Source: Bog-105 sp965277435 (lineage in GTDB: Bacteria > Acidobacteriota > Terriglobia > Bryobacterales > Bryobacteraceae). From it: a DNA stretch of 64,000 bases. The position numbers were made by a program, and so were the translations under genes. The stretch covers positions 4,712,001 through 4,776,000 of the forward strand of contig OZ255821.1 in NCBI GenBank assembly GCA_965277435.1, read 5' to 3'. This document shows positions 1 through 8,836 of the stretch, piece by piece; positions within the stretch are counted from its first letter, which is position 1; every line of letters starts with the position of its first letter. The notes under the pieces are model-generated. The model made no database searches and had not been told where the DNA came from. It was given only the letters and a program-made list of their open reading frames with translations.

Positions 1-14
1 CAGCGCCATCCCCC

Positions 15-3000
15 TCAAAACCGGAAATGCAATGCCACCTGCAAAATCCGCGGTCCATTCGTCGTCGAAACCTGCCCGAAAATCGAACTGTTTATGTTCG
101 TGTCCGGATTTGCAAAGTTCGCATGGTTGAATACGTTGAACGCGTCCAACCGCAATTCGGCGTCCAGTTTCTCCCGAAAGATCAATAAATGCTTAGAAAG
201 CGAAACGTCCGTATTGATCGACCCCGGTCCGCGCAGGCCGTTCCGGCCAAAACTGCCATACGTAAACTGCCCGGGCAATACCGACGCATCCGTCTGCGCC
301 TGCGAATCCAAGGCTAAAGCCCGGCTATTCGAAAACGCCGCCGGGTTGAAAAAGAAGTTCCCCGCATTCCCATTGATTGTCTGTTGCCCGCGCGCATTGT
401 ACGTCGCCACCGCCGGCAGCGCCAGGTCCGCTCTCACCGCGCCCGCTTGTCCATCTCCTCCCGGACCAGGATCGGTATTCGTCGTGTTCAAACCCGCCGA
501 CACATCCAGCGGAAATCCCGTTCGCCACGTAACAATCGGATAAATGCTCCACCCTTTAGTAAGTAACTTCGGGCCGCTATTCCAAAGTTCATCGAAAGGC
601 AGCGTCCAACCTCCCGAAAGACTCAACGTGTTCCGCAAATCTGTATCGCCGGACGCATAAAACGCATTGTGGTTGTAATAAGGCACGTTCGAATTCCGCT
701 CCCGAAAACCCGACGCATTGTCCAGTTCGTGCGACCATGTGTAAGCAAAGGTAAAAAACACGCTCCCGAACTTCGTCTCGCCCGTCCTCTTCGTCACGCT
801 CGCCTGCAAGGCGTTGTAATTTGCGTGAGAAACGTTATCGAACTGATCCAAAAAGCCGAAAACCGAACTGCTCGGGTCGGGATCATAACGCCGCGTATTC
901 GAACCCAGCGGATACGGGTTGATGTCCAATAACGAAGTGAGTTTGTGTGCGCTATAGCCCACATACCCCAATTCCAGCACCATCCCTGATGTCAGCTCCT
1001 GTTGCAGATTCAAATTGTATTGGAAGACGTAAGGCGTGCGCAGATGCGGATTGACCAGGTAGAGGCCGCCTCCCGTGCTAAGCGGCAGGAACGGCGTGTA
1101 ATCGACCGTCGAACTCGGCGGCCGCGACGGAAATCCATTCGGTGTCCCGGTGTTATTCGTCCCAAATGGATTCGACTGAAATCCTGGGTTCGCCGCATAG
1201 GTAGGGACGCCCCCCGAAGTGCCCTGCGGACTGAAGTAGACCGATGGCTCGTTGTAGAACGGCGGTGCTCCGTTGAACTGTAAGTTGTCTTCACCCTTCA
1301 GCACGTCGTAGAACATGCCGAATCCACCACGAATCGCCGTCTTCGCATTGCCGAACACGTCCCAGGCAAAGCCGAATCGCGGCGCCCAGTCGTTCTTGTC
1401 GGGGAAATTGGTCCCTTTCGGCGCCCCGGGATCACCCGAATAGAGCAGTCCCTGCGGCGCGTTCACAAACCGTGTCGATTGCGCTCCTTGCTCGAAGACA
1501 AAGGTCTTACCCTGCGTATCGTACTTCGGCTCCGAGTACTCATATCGAATGCCCAGATTGACCGTGAAGTTCTTGGTCAGCTTCCAGTCATCCTGAAAGT
1601 ACCCGGCATACTGATGAGAGCGAATGTTATTCAGCGCCTTCGCTGCTTGAAAGTAATTATCTGGTGTGCCGAGCAGGAAGTCCGCTAAGTCGGTCCCCGA
1701 ACCCACCGTCGTCGAAGGCCCATAATATGTAAACGAACCATTGACATAGTAAGAGTAATTCGTGTTGTTTTGATAAGGCGAGAAATAGAAGCCGCCCTTG
1801 AAGTTGTGCCTGCCTTTGGTCCACGATACGTTGTCGTAAAACGCATAGACCGTATTGGCGAATGTCGTCGGGCCGCCCGGATTAAATCCGATGTTAAGTC
1901 CGGTCGCATTAAAGTAAAGGGGAGTGGGGCCTGTTGTAAGATCCGGTGTAATCGCGATTCCCAGCGCTTGCGGACCCGGCAGCGTCGTCGTGGGCGCCCG
2001 GTCGTTCGGCGTCGAACGCACCGCCGTCGCTCGAAATTCGTTAAACAGAGCCGGAGTAAAGGTGTGCGTGTAAGTGACCACCCCTGAGTAAGTCTGAGTC
2101 AGGTTCTGGTCCGTGTAACCTGTAACGTTGGCGCTCGAAAACGGTCTCGTCACCTGCTCATCGTGCGCCGTAAACGTTCCTGAAATCGTATCCCGGCTCG
2201 TCGCCATATAATCGATCTTCCCCAGATACTCGTTCCCGTTGTCGACCGCCGATGCCGTCGGAAAGAGGAAGCCAGTGGCCGACGTCGGAATCAGCCCGTT
2301 TTTGAAATAAGCCTGCGCCACCGGATCGATACTCGAGGGATTGATAATCGCGCTCCCAGCCTTCACCGGATCCGGCTGATATACCGGATTCGCCAGCAGG
2401 AAATTTGCGACATTCGGATCCGGTCCGCCGTTCACCGCCTGCGAAAAATCCCCGTTTGCCTCCGCCGGTGTATACGTCGGAACCTTCCCCGCGGTCACCA
2501 CCTGCGACTGTTTCTGCCCCTGGTACGAAAAGAAGAAAAACAACTTGTCCCGACCGTTGAACACATGCGGAATCACGATCGGACCCCCAAACGTCAACCC
2601 GTATTGGTGGCGCTTCAAGATCGCCCGCGGCTGCCCCGCCTGGTTGAAGAAAAAATCGTTGGCGTCGAAGAAGTCATTGCGTGCGTAATCGTAAACCGTC
2701 CCGTGCAAGCTGTTCGTCCCGCTCTTGCTCACCACGCTCACAATCCCGCCCGCATTGCGCCCGTACTCCGCGCCATACGTGCTCTGTATCACACGAAACT
2801 CCGCTATTGCATCCGGGTTGGGATTCACCACCACGCCATTCGACAGCAGGTCATTATTCAACCCCCCATCCAGCAGATAAGTAACAGAGTCCGTTCTTCC
2901 GCCGCCGATGCTATAGCTCCCGGAAGCACCGCTGTCCGGGTTGGTCGCCGTCACGCCTGGCTGCGTTGCCAGCAGGTCCAGCGTGTTCCGGCCATTCAGC

Positions 3001-3446
3001 GGCAGTTCATAGATGGCTTGGCCGGTCACTGTGCCGCCTACCGTCGAACTCTGCGTCTCCACCGTGCTCGCCTGCGTGTCCACCGTCACTACGTCCGATT
3101 GCCGCCCGACCTGCAATTGCAGATCGACTCGTAGCGTCTGGTTAATATCGAGCGCCGCGGGGTTACTCTCCATCTTCGTAAAACCCGCTACCTGCACCGT
3201 AACTGTGTAACTTCCGATCGGTAAGTGTGGAACTTCGTAAAAGCCATTGGTATTGGTCGAAACCTGCTTCGAAGTCTTAGTGCCCGTATTTGTCACTACG
3301 ACATTCGCCTGTTGGACCACAGCGCCAGTTGGGTCGGTAACCACGCCGGCGACTGTTCCGGTTGCATCTTGTCCGGCGACAAAAAACGGAGCTCCCAATG
3401 CCATCAGAGCTGCCACTGCACAAACACGAAAGGATAACGGCTTCAT
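15..3446 (-). CDS. Oar-like TonB-dependent receptor with carboxypeptidase-regulatory-like N-terminus
   Basis: 1143-residue outer-membrane protein. A signal peptide (about residues 1-25, cleaved near FVAGQ) is followed by a carboxypeptidase-regulatory-like beta-sandwich (about 28-110, with the GTVAGVVTDPTGA and NTNGFYEVPHLPIGSYTVTV signatures). Next comes a plug domain (LPLNGRNTLDLL, about 148-160) and a long beta-barrel ending in aromatic FRF, as expected for Bam-dependent outer-membrane insertion. Family knowledge: these Oar/SusC-like receptors are strongly expanded in soil acidobacteria and probably import or bind oligomeric substrates using TonB energy. The substrate cannot be read from the sequence. 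The stop codon lies just inside the window edge, so the gene is complete. It stands 139 nt downstream of the ligase-associated helicase operon and probably has its own promoter. A second and third paralogue lie at 16092-19514 and 51538-54855. Confidence 0.93.
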   Translation of the reverse strand: MKPLSFRVCAVAALMALGAPFFVAGQDATGTVAGVVTDPTGAVVQQANVVVTNTGTKTSKQVSTNTNGFYEVPHLPIGSYTVTVQVAGFTKMESNPAALDINQTLRVDLQLQVGRQSDVVTVDTQASTVETQSSTVGGTVTGQAIYELPLNGRNTLDLLATQPGVTATNPDSGASGSYSIGGGRTDSVTYLLDGGLNNDLLSNGVVVNPNPDAIAEFRVIQSTYGAEYGRNAGGIVSVVSKSGTNSLHGTVYDYARNDFFDANDFFFNQAGQPRAILKRHQYGLTFGGPIVIPHVFNGRDKLFFFFSYQGQKQSQVVTAGKVPTYTPAEANGDFSQAVNGGPDPNVANFLLANPVYQPDPVKAGSAIINPSSIDPVAQAYFKNGLIPTSATGFLFPTASAVDNGNEYLGKIDYMATSRDTISGTFTAHDEQVTRPFSSANVTGYTDQNLTQTYSGVVTYTHTFTPALFNEFRATAVRSTPNDRAPTTTLPGPQALGIAITPDLTTGPTPLYFNATGLNIGFNPGGPTTFANTVYAFYDNVSWTKGRHNFKGGFYFSPYQNNTNYSYYVNGSFTYYGPSTTVGSGTDLADFLLGTPDNYFQAAKALNNIRSHQYAGYFQDDWKLTKNFTVNLGIRYEYSEPKYDTQGKTFVFEQGAQSTRFVNAPQGLLYSGDPGAPKGTNFPDKNDWAPRFGFAWDVFGNAKTAIRGGFGMFYDVLKGEDNLQFNGAPPFYNEPSVYFSPQGTSGGVPTYAANPGFQSNPFGTNNTGTPNGFPSRPPSSTVDYTPFLPLSTGGGLYLVNPHLRTPYVFQYNLNLQQELTSGMVLELGYVGYSAHKLTSLLDINPYPLGSNTRRYDPDPSSSVFGFLDQFDNVSHANYNALQASVTKRTGETKFGSVFFTFAYTWSHELDNASGFRERNSNVPYYNHNAFYASGDTDLRNTLSLSGGWTLPFDELWNSGPKLLTKGWSIYPIVTWRTGFPLDVSAGLNTTNTDPGPGGDGQAGAVRADLALPAVATYNARGQQTINGNAGNFFFNPAAFSNSRALALDSQAQTDASVLPGQFTYGSFGRNGLRGPGSINTDVSLSKHLLIFREKLDAELRLDAFNVFNHANFANPDTNINSSIFGQVSTTNGPRILQVALHFRF

Positions 3447-3585
3447 CGAATAGATCTCTCCACCAAAGATTTCGAAACAGTGGCGACGAAGCCGTAACTC
3501 AGTCCGGCCACAACGCTGTGGCGGGATCGAGGTGTTAACTATTCAGCGAGTAATGGAAAGAGTATACCCCACTTTTCCCAACCCA

Positions 3586-6159
3586 TTAATTGCGCACCGT
3601 ACTGACAGTTTCCTCCTCCTCGCTCTCCCACTCCCCATACAACGCCGCCACTAAGTCATCCAAAGCCCGGTCCGGATCCGCCGCCACCAGCACCTCGCGA
3701 TTAAACGCCGCAAACAACGGCAGCGCAAACGGCGATGGCCGCGGCAAATCATAAATCTCCAGCGGCTCCCCATATAGCTGACCCGTCACTTCCAAAGCCC
3801 GAGGCGCATCGCACTGATCCTGCAACACTTCCCGCACGGCCTCTCGCACCAGCGGATGATCCGGCTCATGCTCCTGCAGCGTTTTGTACAGCAAACTCCC
3901 ATTCCACGTCGCCGTCCGCGCCGAAACATCCCCGCGCAAAGTCCGCCTTGGCAGCAACTGCCCAATCTCCGCAATCCGCCGGAAGCTGCTTCCGAGCGTT
4001 TCCGTCGTCGATAGAATCGCCCGCAAATCCTCCATCCAGTTCACCGGATTGAACGCCTCATGCAAAATCGATGCATTCACCTCGATCCGCGCATCGAGCG
4101 ACAGCAGAAAACTGTGATCGTCAAAATTGGCCACCACGCTCTGCCCCTTACCCACACGCGCTCCCATCACCCACGCCAGTGACCGGTTCACCGCCCGCCC
4201 CGCCACCACATGCACCAGCAGCAACATGTTCCGCCCGTTCACCACGCGCTCCACCAGCACCGGCGAATCCGTTGGCACGGGCATCGCATTCGAATGCCGC
4301 GCAATAAATCCCGCCACACGTCCTGCCACGTTCTCGTCCACCGCATGCACCTCGCGCAAATACTCCGCGCACGCCGCCGCCCCGCCATTGTTCCAGACCG
4401 TACGCAAATCCCGCCGCAACCGCAGCTCTTCCTCAGCCAGCTGCGCCGTCAACGGCATCTTGTTGCCCATCCAGCGCGGCGTCTTGATCTGCTCCCCTTT
4501 CGCCGGTTCCACCACCGCCGTGTTCCCCTGAATGTGCTTCACCCGCACCGGCCTGCCGCCCACCACAAACGCTTCATTCGGTTGCAGAGAAGTGATAAAC
4601 GTTTCCTCCACCGCACCCAGCTGCCGGTACTTGTTCGACACCACTTTCATCTCGTAATCCGAACTGATGACGCCCACGTTCAAGTAGTAATTCCGCGCCG
4701 TCTTCTGATCCGCCACGTGAAAACAATCCCCGTCGAGCACGATCTTTCCATAGGTCCCATACGAGCCCAACACCTTCCCTTGGCCGCTTAGGTAACGAAT
4801 CACATCATCAAAATCTTCCAGCGACAACTCAGAATAGGGACCAGCGCCCGTCACCACCGCATAAGCATCCGCCAGCTTCCAATCGCCTTCAATGCTCATC
4901 CCGAGCAGCACCTGCGCCAACACGTCCAGCGGCGCTTCCGGAATCCGCAGCGCATCCAACCGCCCCTCGCGGGATGCCTCCCGCAACGCCACACACTCCA
5001 CCAAATCCGGCAGGCTCAGCGGTATGAGCACGCCCTGCGCGATTCCGTTCACCTGGTGTCCGCTCCGCCCCAATCGCTGCAGCGCCCGGCTCACGCCGCG
5101 CGGCGTTCCGATCAGCAGCACTTGGTCAACACTCGCGAAATCCACACCCATCTCCAGGCTGCTCGACGCCACCACCGCGCGCCAGTAGCCCGTCTTCAGC
5201 CCGTCTTCAATCTCCTGCCGCGTCTCCCGGTCCACCGACCCGTGATGCACCGCGATCCTGTCGTCCAACTCCGGCAGCAACACTTTCAACGCCAATCCTA
5301 ACCGCTCCACGCCCGACCGTGTCGTCAGAAAAATCAAACTGCACTGCGCCTTCTGCAACTCGTCCGCCACCGTCGCCGCAATGCGAAACGGGTTGTATCC
5401 CGCAGGCGGCAGCCACACGCCCGGAGCCGGCGCCACCACCTCCAGCCGGTGAACTTTTGTGAACGTAGCCTGCGCCACCGCGCACGCCCGCGTGCCGCAC
5501 AACAAACGTTGAATTGCCGAAACCGGCCACGCCGTTGCCGAAACACCGATGCGCTGCACCGGCCTCCCCACCCGATGCTCCAGCCGCTCCAGACACAACG
5601 CCAGCAGGGAACCCCGCTTGTTCTCCGCAAACGAATGGATCTCATCCACCACCACTGTCTGCGGATCGAAGCCCACCTCGCGCCAGGTCTTTTGCGACAG
5701 CATCGAGCTCAAGCTCTCCGGCGTCGTCAAAATTAAATGCGGCCGCAATCTCTTCTGCCTGCTCCGGTCCGCCAGTGCCGTATCGCCCGTTCGCACTTCC
5801 ATCCGGATCTGCTGCAACACCGGCAGCCGCGCATTCACCGCCTCGAGCGCCGGCGTCAGATTGCGATAGATGTCGTTATCGAGCGCCTTCAACGGCGAGA
5901 CATAAATTGCCAATACCGCATTCGCCAGTTTCCCCTCGCTCGCCCGGAGTGCCAGCGCCGACAGTACCGATAGAAATGCCGCCAGCGTCTTGCCGCTGCC
6001 CGTAGGCGCCAGAATCAACGTATTCCGCCCCGCCAAAGTATGCGGCAGCGCCTCTAACTGCACCTCACTGAAAGACGGATAAGTCGATGCGAACCAATCC
6101 GCCAGTGCGGCGTGCAAAGCCCCAAAGATGGCTTTTGCGCTTCTCTTATCCGTTTTCAT
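3586..6159 (-). CDS. Ligase-associated DEXH-box helicase (Lhr-like)
   Basis: 857-residue superfamily 2 helicase. Visible motifs: Walker A APTGSGKT (51-58), TTPESL (145-150), DEIH (172-175), SAT (207-209), and motif VI QRLGRSGH (361-368). After the two RecA-like domains comes a long Lhr-type C-terminal region (winged helix plus Lhr core). Length and neighbours fit the bacterial Lhr subgroup found beside an ATP-dependent DNA ligase (TIGR04121-type), rather than the long 1500-residue Lhr. Role by family: ATP-driven 3'-5' unwinding in DNA damage repair. Its ATG overlaps the ligase stop codon by 4 nt (6156-6159), so translation is probably coupled. It is the last gene of the leftward operon. The start codon lies inside a dispersed repeat (6145-6177). 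Confidence 0.93.
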   Translation of the reverse strand: MKTDKRSAKAIFGALHAALADWFASTYPSFSEVQLEALPHTLAGRNTLILAPTGSGKTLAAFLSVLSALALRASEGKLANAVLAIYVSPLKALDNDIYRNLTPALEAVNARLPVLQQIRMEVRTGDTALADRSRQKRLRPHLILTTPESLSSMLSQKTWREVGFDPQTVVVDEIHSFAENKRGSLLALCLERLEHRVGRPVQRIGVSATAWPVSAIQRLLCGTRACAVAQATFTKVHRLEVVAPAPGVWLPPAGYNPFRIAATVADELQKAQCSLIFLTTRSGVERLGLALKVLLPELDDRIAVHHGSVDRETRQEIEDGLKTGYWRAVVASSSLEMGVDFASVDQVLLIGTPRGVSRALQRLGRSGHQVNGIAQGVLIPLSLPDLVECVALREASREGRLDALRIPEAPLDVLAQVLLGMSIEGDWKLADAYAVVTGAGPYSELSLEDFDDVIRYLSGQGKVLGSYGTYGKIVLDGDCFHVADQKTARNYYLNVGVISSDYEMKVVSNKYRQLGAVEETFITSLQPNEAFVVGGRPVRVKHIQGNTAVVEPAKGEQIKTPRWMGNKMPLTAQLAEEELRLRRDLRTVWNNGGAAACAEYLREVHAVDENVAGRVAGFIARHSNAMPVPTDSPVLVERVVNGRNMLLLVHVVAGRAVNRSLAWVMGARVGKGQSVVANFDDHSFLLSLDARIEVNASILHEAFNPVNWMEDLRAILSTTETLGSSFRRIAEIGQLLPRRTLRGDVSARTATWNGSLLYKTLQEHEPDHPLVREAVREVLQDQCDAPRALEVTGQLYGEPLEIYDLPRPSPFALPLFAAFNREVLVAADPDRALDDLVAALYGEWESEEEETVSTVRN

Positions 6160-6177
6160 CCGCGTTCATCTGCGGCC
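6145..6177 (-). repeat. Dispersed repeat copy 1 (GCAGATGAACGC type)
   Basis: Minus strand GCCGCAGATGAACGCGG then ATGAAAACGGATAAG, spanning the end of the ligase and the start of the helicase. Shares the core GCAGATGAACGC(G/A)GAT(G/A)AA with copy 2 at 26607-26636. It supplies the helicase start codon and the ligase stop codon. Confidence 0.6.
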
Positions 6178-7826
6178 CTTTCACTCCACTCAATAGAAGC
6201 CCGGTACATCTCCTCTACCCGCGCCAGCTCATCACAATCCCCCGGCGTCTTATCCTTCCGCCACCGCAAAATCCGCGGAAAGCGCAGCGCATAGCCGCTC
6301 TTGTGCCGCGCGCTCTTCTGCACCCCATCGAACGCCACTTCCAGCACCACCGCCGGACGCACCAGCATAGTTGGCCCGAATCGATCCGTCGACGCTGCCC
6401 GCAGCACTTTCGTCAACTCCTTTACTTCCGTATCCGTCAATCCCGAATACGCTTTCCCGACATTCAAAAACGCCTCGCCCGAACGCACTGCGAACGTATA
6501 ATCCGAAAAGTAAATCGCCCGCCGCCCGCTCCCTTGCTCCGCCGACGTCACCACCACGTCTAATGTGCCGTACGGCCGCTTCACCTTCAGCCACGTGCCG
6601 CTGCGTTTGCCCGCCTCATACTTGCTTCCGGCACGCTTCAACAACAGTCCTTCATTGCTCCGAGCCCGCGCTTCGGCAAACAATCGCTCTATATCCTCCA
6701 AAGCCCCAACTCGTGACTGCGGCGCTAGCAACAGCGGCATACCTGAGCCCTCTAGGGTCGCCTCCAAACGCATCCGCCGCACCTCAAAACCCTCTTCGAG
6801 CAACAACGAATCATTCCGCAATAGCAGGTCATACGCCATAAACACTGCCGGTACATCCGCCAGCATCGAAGCCTTTACACTCTTTCGCGCAATCCGCTGC
6901 TGCAGCACGTTGAAGTTCAACGCACGCCCATCCCGCCAGGCCAAAATCTCCCCATCGATCAACCCGTTCCCGCCCAGCTTCGCGAAGGCCGCTGCGATCT
7001 CCGGAAACGCCTGTGTCACCGCCTCCATGCCGCGCGAGTAGATCTCTACACGTCCCGCATCGAAATGCACCTGCGACCGAATTCCGTCATACTTGTCCTC
7101 CACCACCCACTCACCCGGCTCCGCCAAATCCTCCAGCCTCTCCAAAGGCTTCGCCAACATAAAGTCCATCGGATGAAACAGCCGCGCCGTGATCGCTCCC
7201 AGCTCGCCCCGCCTCGCCGCCACCGCCACTTGCGCCAGATCCCCCGCGCGGTTGTTCGCTTCCCGTACCGCCCCCGCAGGCGTCCCGCAAGCCAGCGCCA
7301 CCGCTTCTTCCACGATCCGGCCCATCAATCCAATCCTTAAACCACGCGTGATGATCTTCACGAAATACTTCAGCGTCAATGGCCGGTATCTTCGAAACGC
7401 CGCCACCAGCAAGTCGCGCTTCCGCGCCGTTGTCCCCGCTCGAAACAGTTCCTGGTACACCGCGTCCGCTGCCCGCAAGCTCAACGCTTCACCCGCTGTC
7501 TTCTCCTGCAGCAACAGACCGATTGTTTCTCCGGTATCCCCCACATCCGCGTAGCACACCCGCAGCGTCTCCCGATCCCACTCCACCACCTCCGCCAGCG
7601 CCGCCCGCAATACGCTCCCGCCCACCGACAATCGCGATTTCTCTTCCGCCCCAAACAAATGAAAATTCGCCGCACCCTCCGCCACCGGACCCGTACTTAA
7701 AAACTGCACCGCCAGCGCAAAGTCCTCGTCCCCCAGCCCTTGCAGATACTCTCCCAGAATGCGAATCTTCTTCAACTTGCTGCCATAACTCGCAATTAAC
7801 TCGCAAACCAGCGCCAGCTCGTCCAC
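6156..7826 (-). CDS. ATP-dependent DNA ligase (ligase-associated repair operon)
   Basis: 556 residues. N-terminal DNA-binding region (about 1-215), then the adenylation domain with nucleotidyltransferase motif I KYDGIR (245-250, lysine 245 is the AMP-accepting residue), motif III-like DGE (291-293), motif IV EGLLLKR and motif V LKVKRPYG, and an OB-fold C-terminus ending near FPRILRWRKDK, the usual motif VI. This matches the bacterial ATP-dependent ligase family encoded with an Lhr-like helicase and an MBL-fold exonuclease (TIGR04120 type). It joins nicks using ATP, distinct from the NAD-dependent housekeeping LigA. Start is GTG at 7826, sharing one base with the exonuclease stop (TAGTG arrangement), which indicates tight coupling. 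The last codons lie in a dispersed repeat, so the C-terminal RAADERG may be repeat-derived. Confidence 0.94.
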   Translation of the reverse strand: MDELALVCELIASYGSKLKKIRILGEYLQGLGDEDFALAVQFLSTGPVAEGAANFHLFGAEEKSRLSVGGSVLRAALAEVVEWDRETLRVCYADVGDTGETIGLLLQEKTAGEALSLRAADAVYQELFRAGTTARKRDLLVAAFRRYRPLTLKYFVKIITRGLRIGLMGRIVEEAVALACGTPAGAVREANNRAGDLAQVAVAARRGELGAITARLFHPMDFMLAKPLERLEDLAEPGEWVVEDKYDGIRSQVHFDAGRVEIYSRGMEAVTQAFPEIAAAFAKLGGNGLIDGEILAWRDGRALNFNVLQQRIARKSVKASMLADVPAVFMAYDLLLRNDSLLLEEGFEVRRMRLEATLEGSGMPLLLAPQSRVGALEDIERLFAEARARSNEGLLLKRAGSKYEAGKRSGTWLKVKRPYGTLDVVVTSAEQGSGRRAIYFSDYTFAVRSGEAFLNVGKAYSGLTDTEVKELTKVLRAASTDRFGPTMLVRPAVVLEVAFDGVQKSARHKSGYALRFPRILRWRKDKTPGDCDELARVEEMYRASIEWSERAADERG

Positions 7827-8824
7827 TATCCTTCCGCCTCAATGTTCGTGCGCTCCCCAGCCCTTTGCGGAGCCGCCGCCGAATACCCGCGCTGCCGCAG
7901 CACATGCGCAAATGGCTTCGTATAGCCATGCACCACATCTACCTGTTTCGCCCCCGTTCGCCCCACCAGTTCCAGCAACTCATAAAAGTCCGCATGATCG
8001 GAGTAAGGAATCAGCTCTTCTGCTCCACTTCGCGCCCGCGCGTTATCGATTGCCGCCCATCCCGATACATAAGCCAACCGCACATTCTTGCCGCTCGCTT
8101 CCAGCGCGCTGCCATGGGTCGGCACCACCACCAGCGCCTTACCTGCCGTCGCACTTGCCTCGTACGGTTCCCAGCCCGGAAACCCGTAGCCTTCCTCCTC
8201 ATACACCGGAATGAACTTGGCAATCGCGCCATGCACGGCCGTCTTGATCCCCGCCTGGCACAGCACATGCACAATCTCCTGCCCTCGTCCCAGCGGATAC
8301 CCGATAAATGCCGGCGTCGCTCCTTCGTCCAGACAACGCTGCGCAAACCCCGTAATTCTCTCGATCGCCTGCTCCCGCCCCAGCAGCCGGTAAATCGGCA
8401 GACCGAACGTCGATTCCACAATCAACCTGTCGCACCGCACCGCTTCTGTAGTTTCCCCACAGAGCGGCGTCCGCAGTTTGATATCGCCTGTGTACACCAG
8501 TCGCTCCCCGCCAAATTCCACCAGCAGTTGAGCCGCGCCCAGAATATGGCTCGCCGGATAAGCCGTCAACCTCGCGCCATTCCATTCCATGCTCTGCCCA
8601 AACGCGAGCGGCAGCTTCTCCGGCTCGGTCTGTTCTTCTCCCAGCCACAGCCGCATCCGATAAAAACGCAGCGTCGCCGGCGTGCCAATCACCCGCCCAT
8701 GACACCCACGCGCATGGTCACTATGTCCGTGCGAGATCCACGTAGCCCCGCACGCCTCCGTGTTGTCCATCCACAGATCGATCTCCGGCAGGTAAATTCC
8801 GCTCTCCTGAAATTCCACTTGCAT
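7826..8824 (-). CDS. Ligase-associated DNA damage response exonuclease (MBL fold)
   Basis: 332-residue metallo-beta-lactamase-fold nuclease of the beta-CASP/SNM1-like type. The metal-binding motif HGHSDH is at 32-37; further ligands are expected at SHILGAAQ, TGDI and near SDHADF, all visible in order. Family knowledge: this is the exonuclease partner (TIGR04122 type) of the ligase/helicase set, acting on DNA ends. It is encoded 12 nt downstream of the MFS gene and immediately upstream of the ligase. The fourth member often found with such sets, the PdeM-type phosphoesterase, is not present in this window. Start ATG at 8824. Confidence 0.92.
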   Translation of the reverse strand: MQVEFQESGIYLPEIDLWMDNTEACGATWISHGHSDHARGCHGRVIGTPATLRFYRMRLWLGEEQTEPEKLPLAFGQSMEWNGARLTAYPASHILGAAQLLVEFGGERLVYTGDIKLRTPLCGETTEAVRCDRLIVESTFGLPIYRLLGREQAIERITGFAQRCLDEGATPAFIGYPLGRGQEIVHVLCQAGIKTAVHGAIAKFIPVYEEEGYGFPGWEPYEASATAGKALVVVPTHGSALEASGKNVRLAYVSGWAAIDNARARSGAEELIPYSDHADFYELLELVGRTGAKQVDVVHGYTKPFAHVLRQRGYSAAAPQRAGERTNIEAEG

Positions 8825-8836
8825 TAAGACAGGCCC

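Noticed and set aside
7379..8827. Long open frame on the plus strand (about 480 codons)
   Set aside because: It is antisense to the exonuclease and ligase genes, is rich in P, R, H and S as expected for a GC-rich shadow frame, and has no domain.
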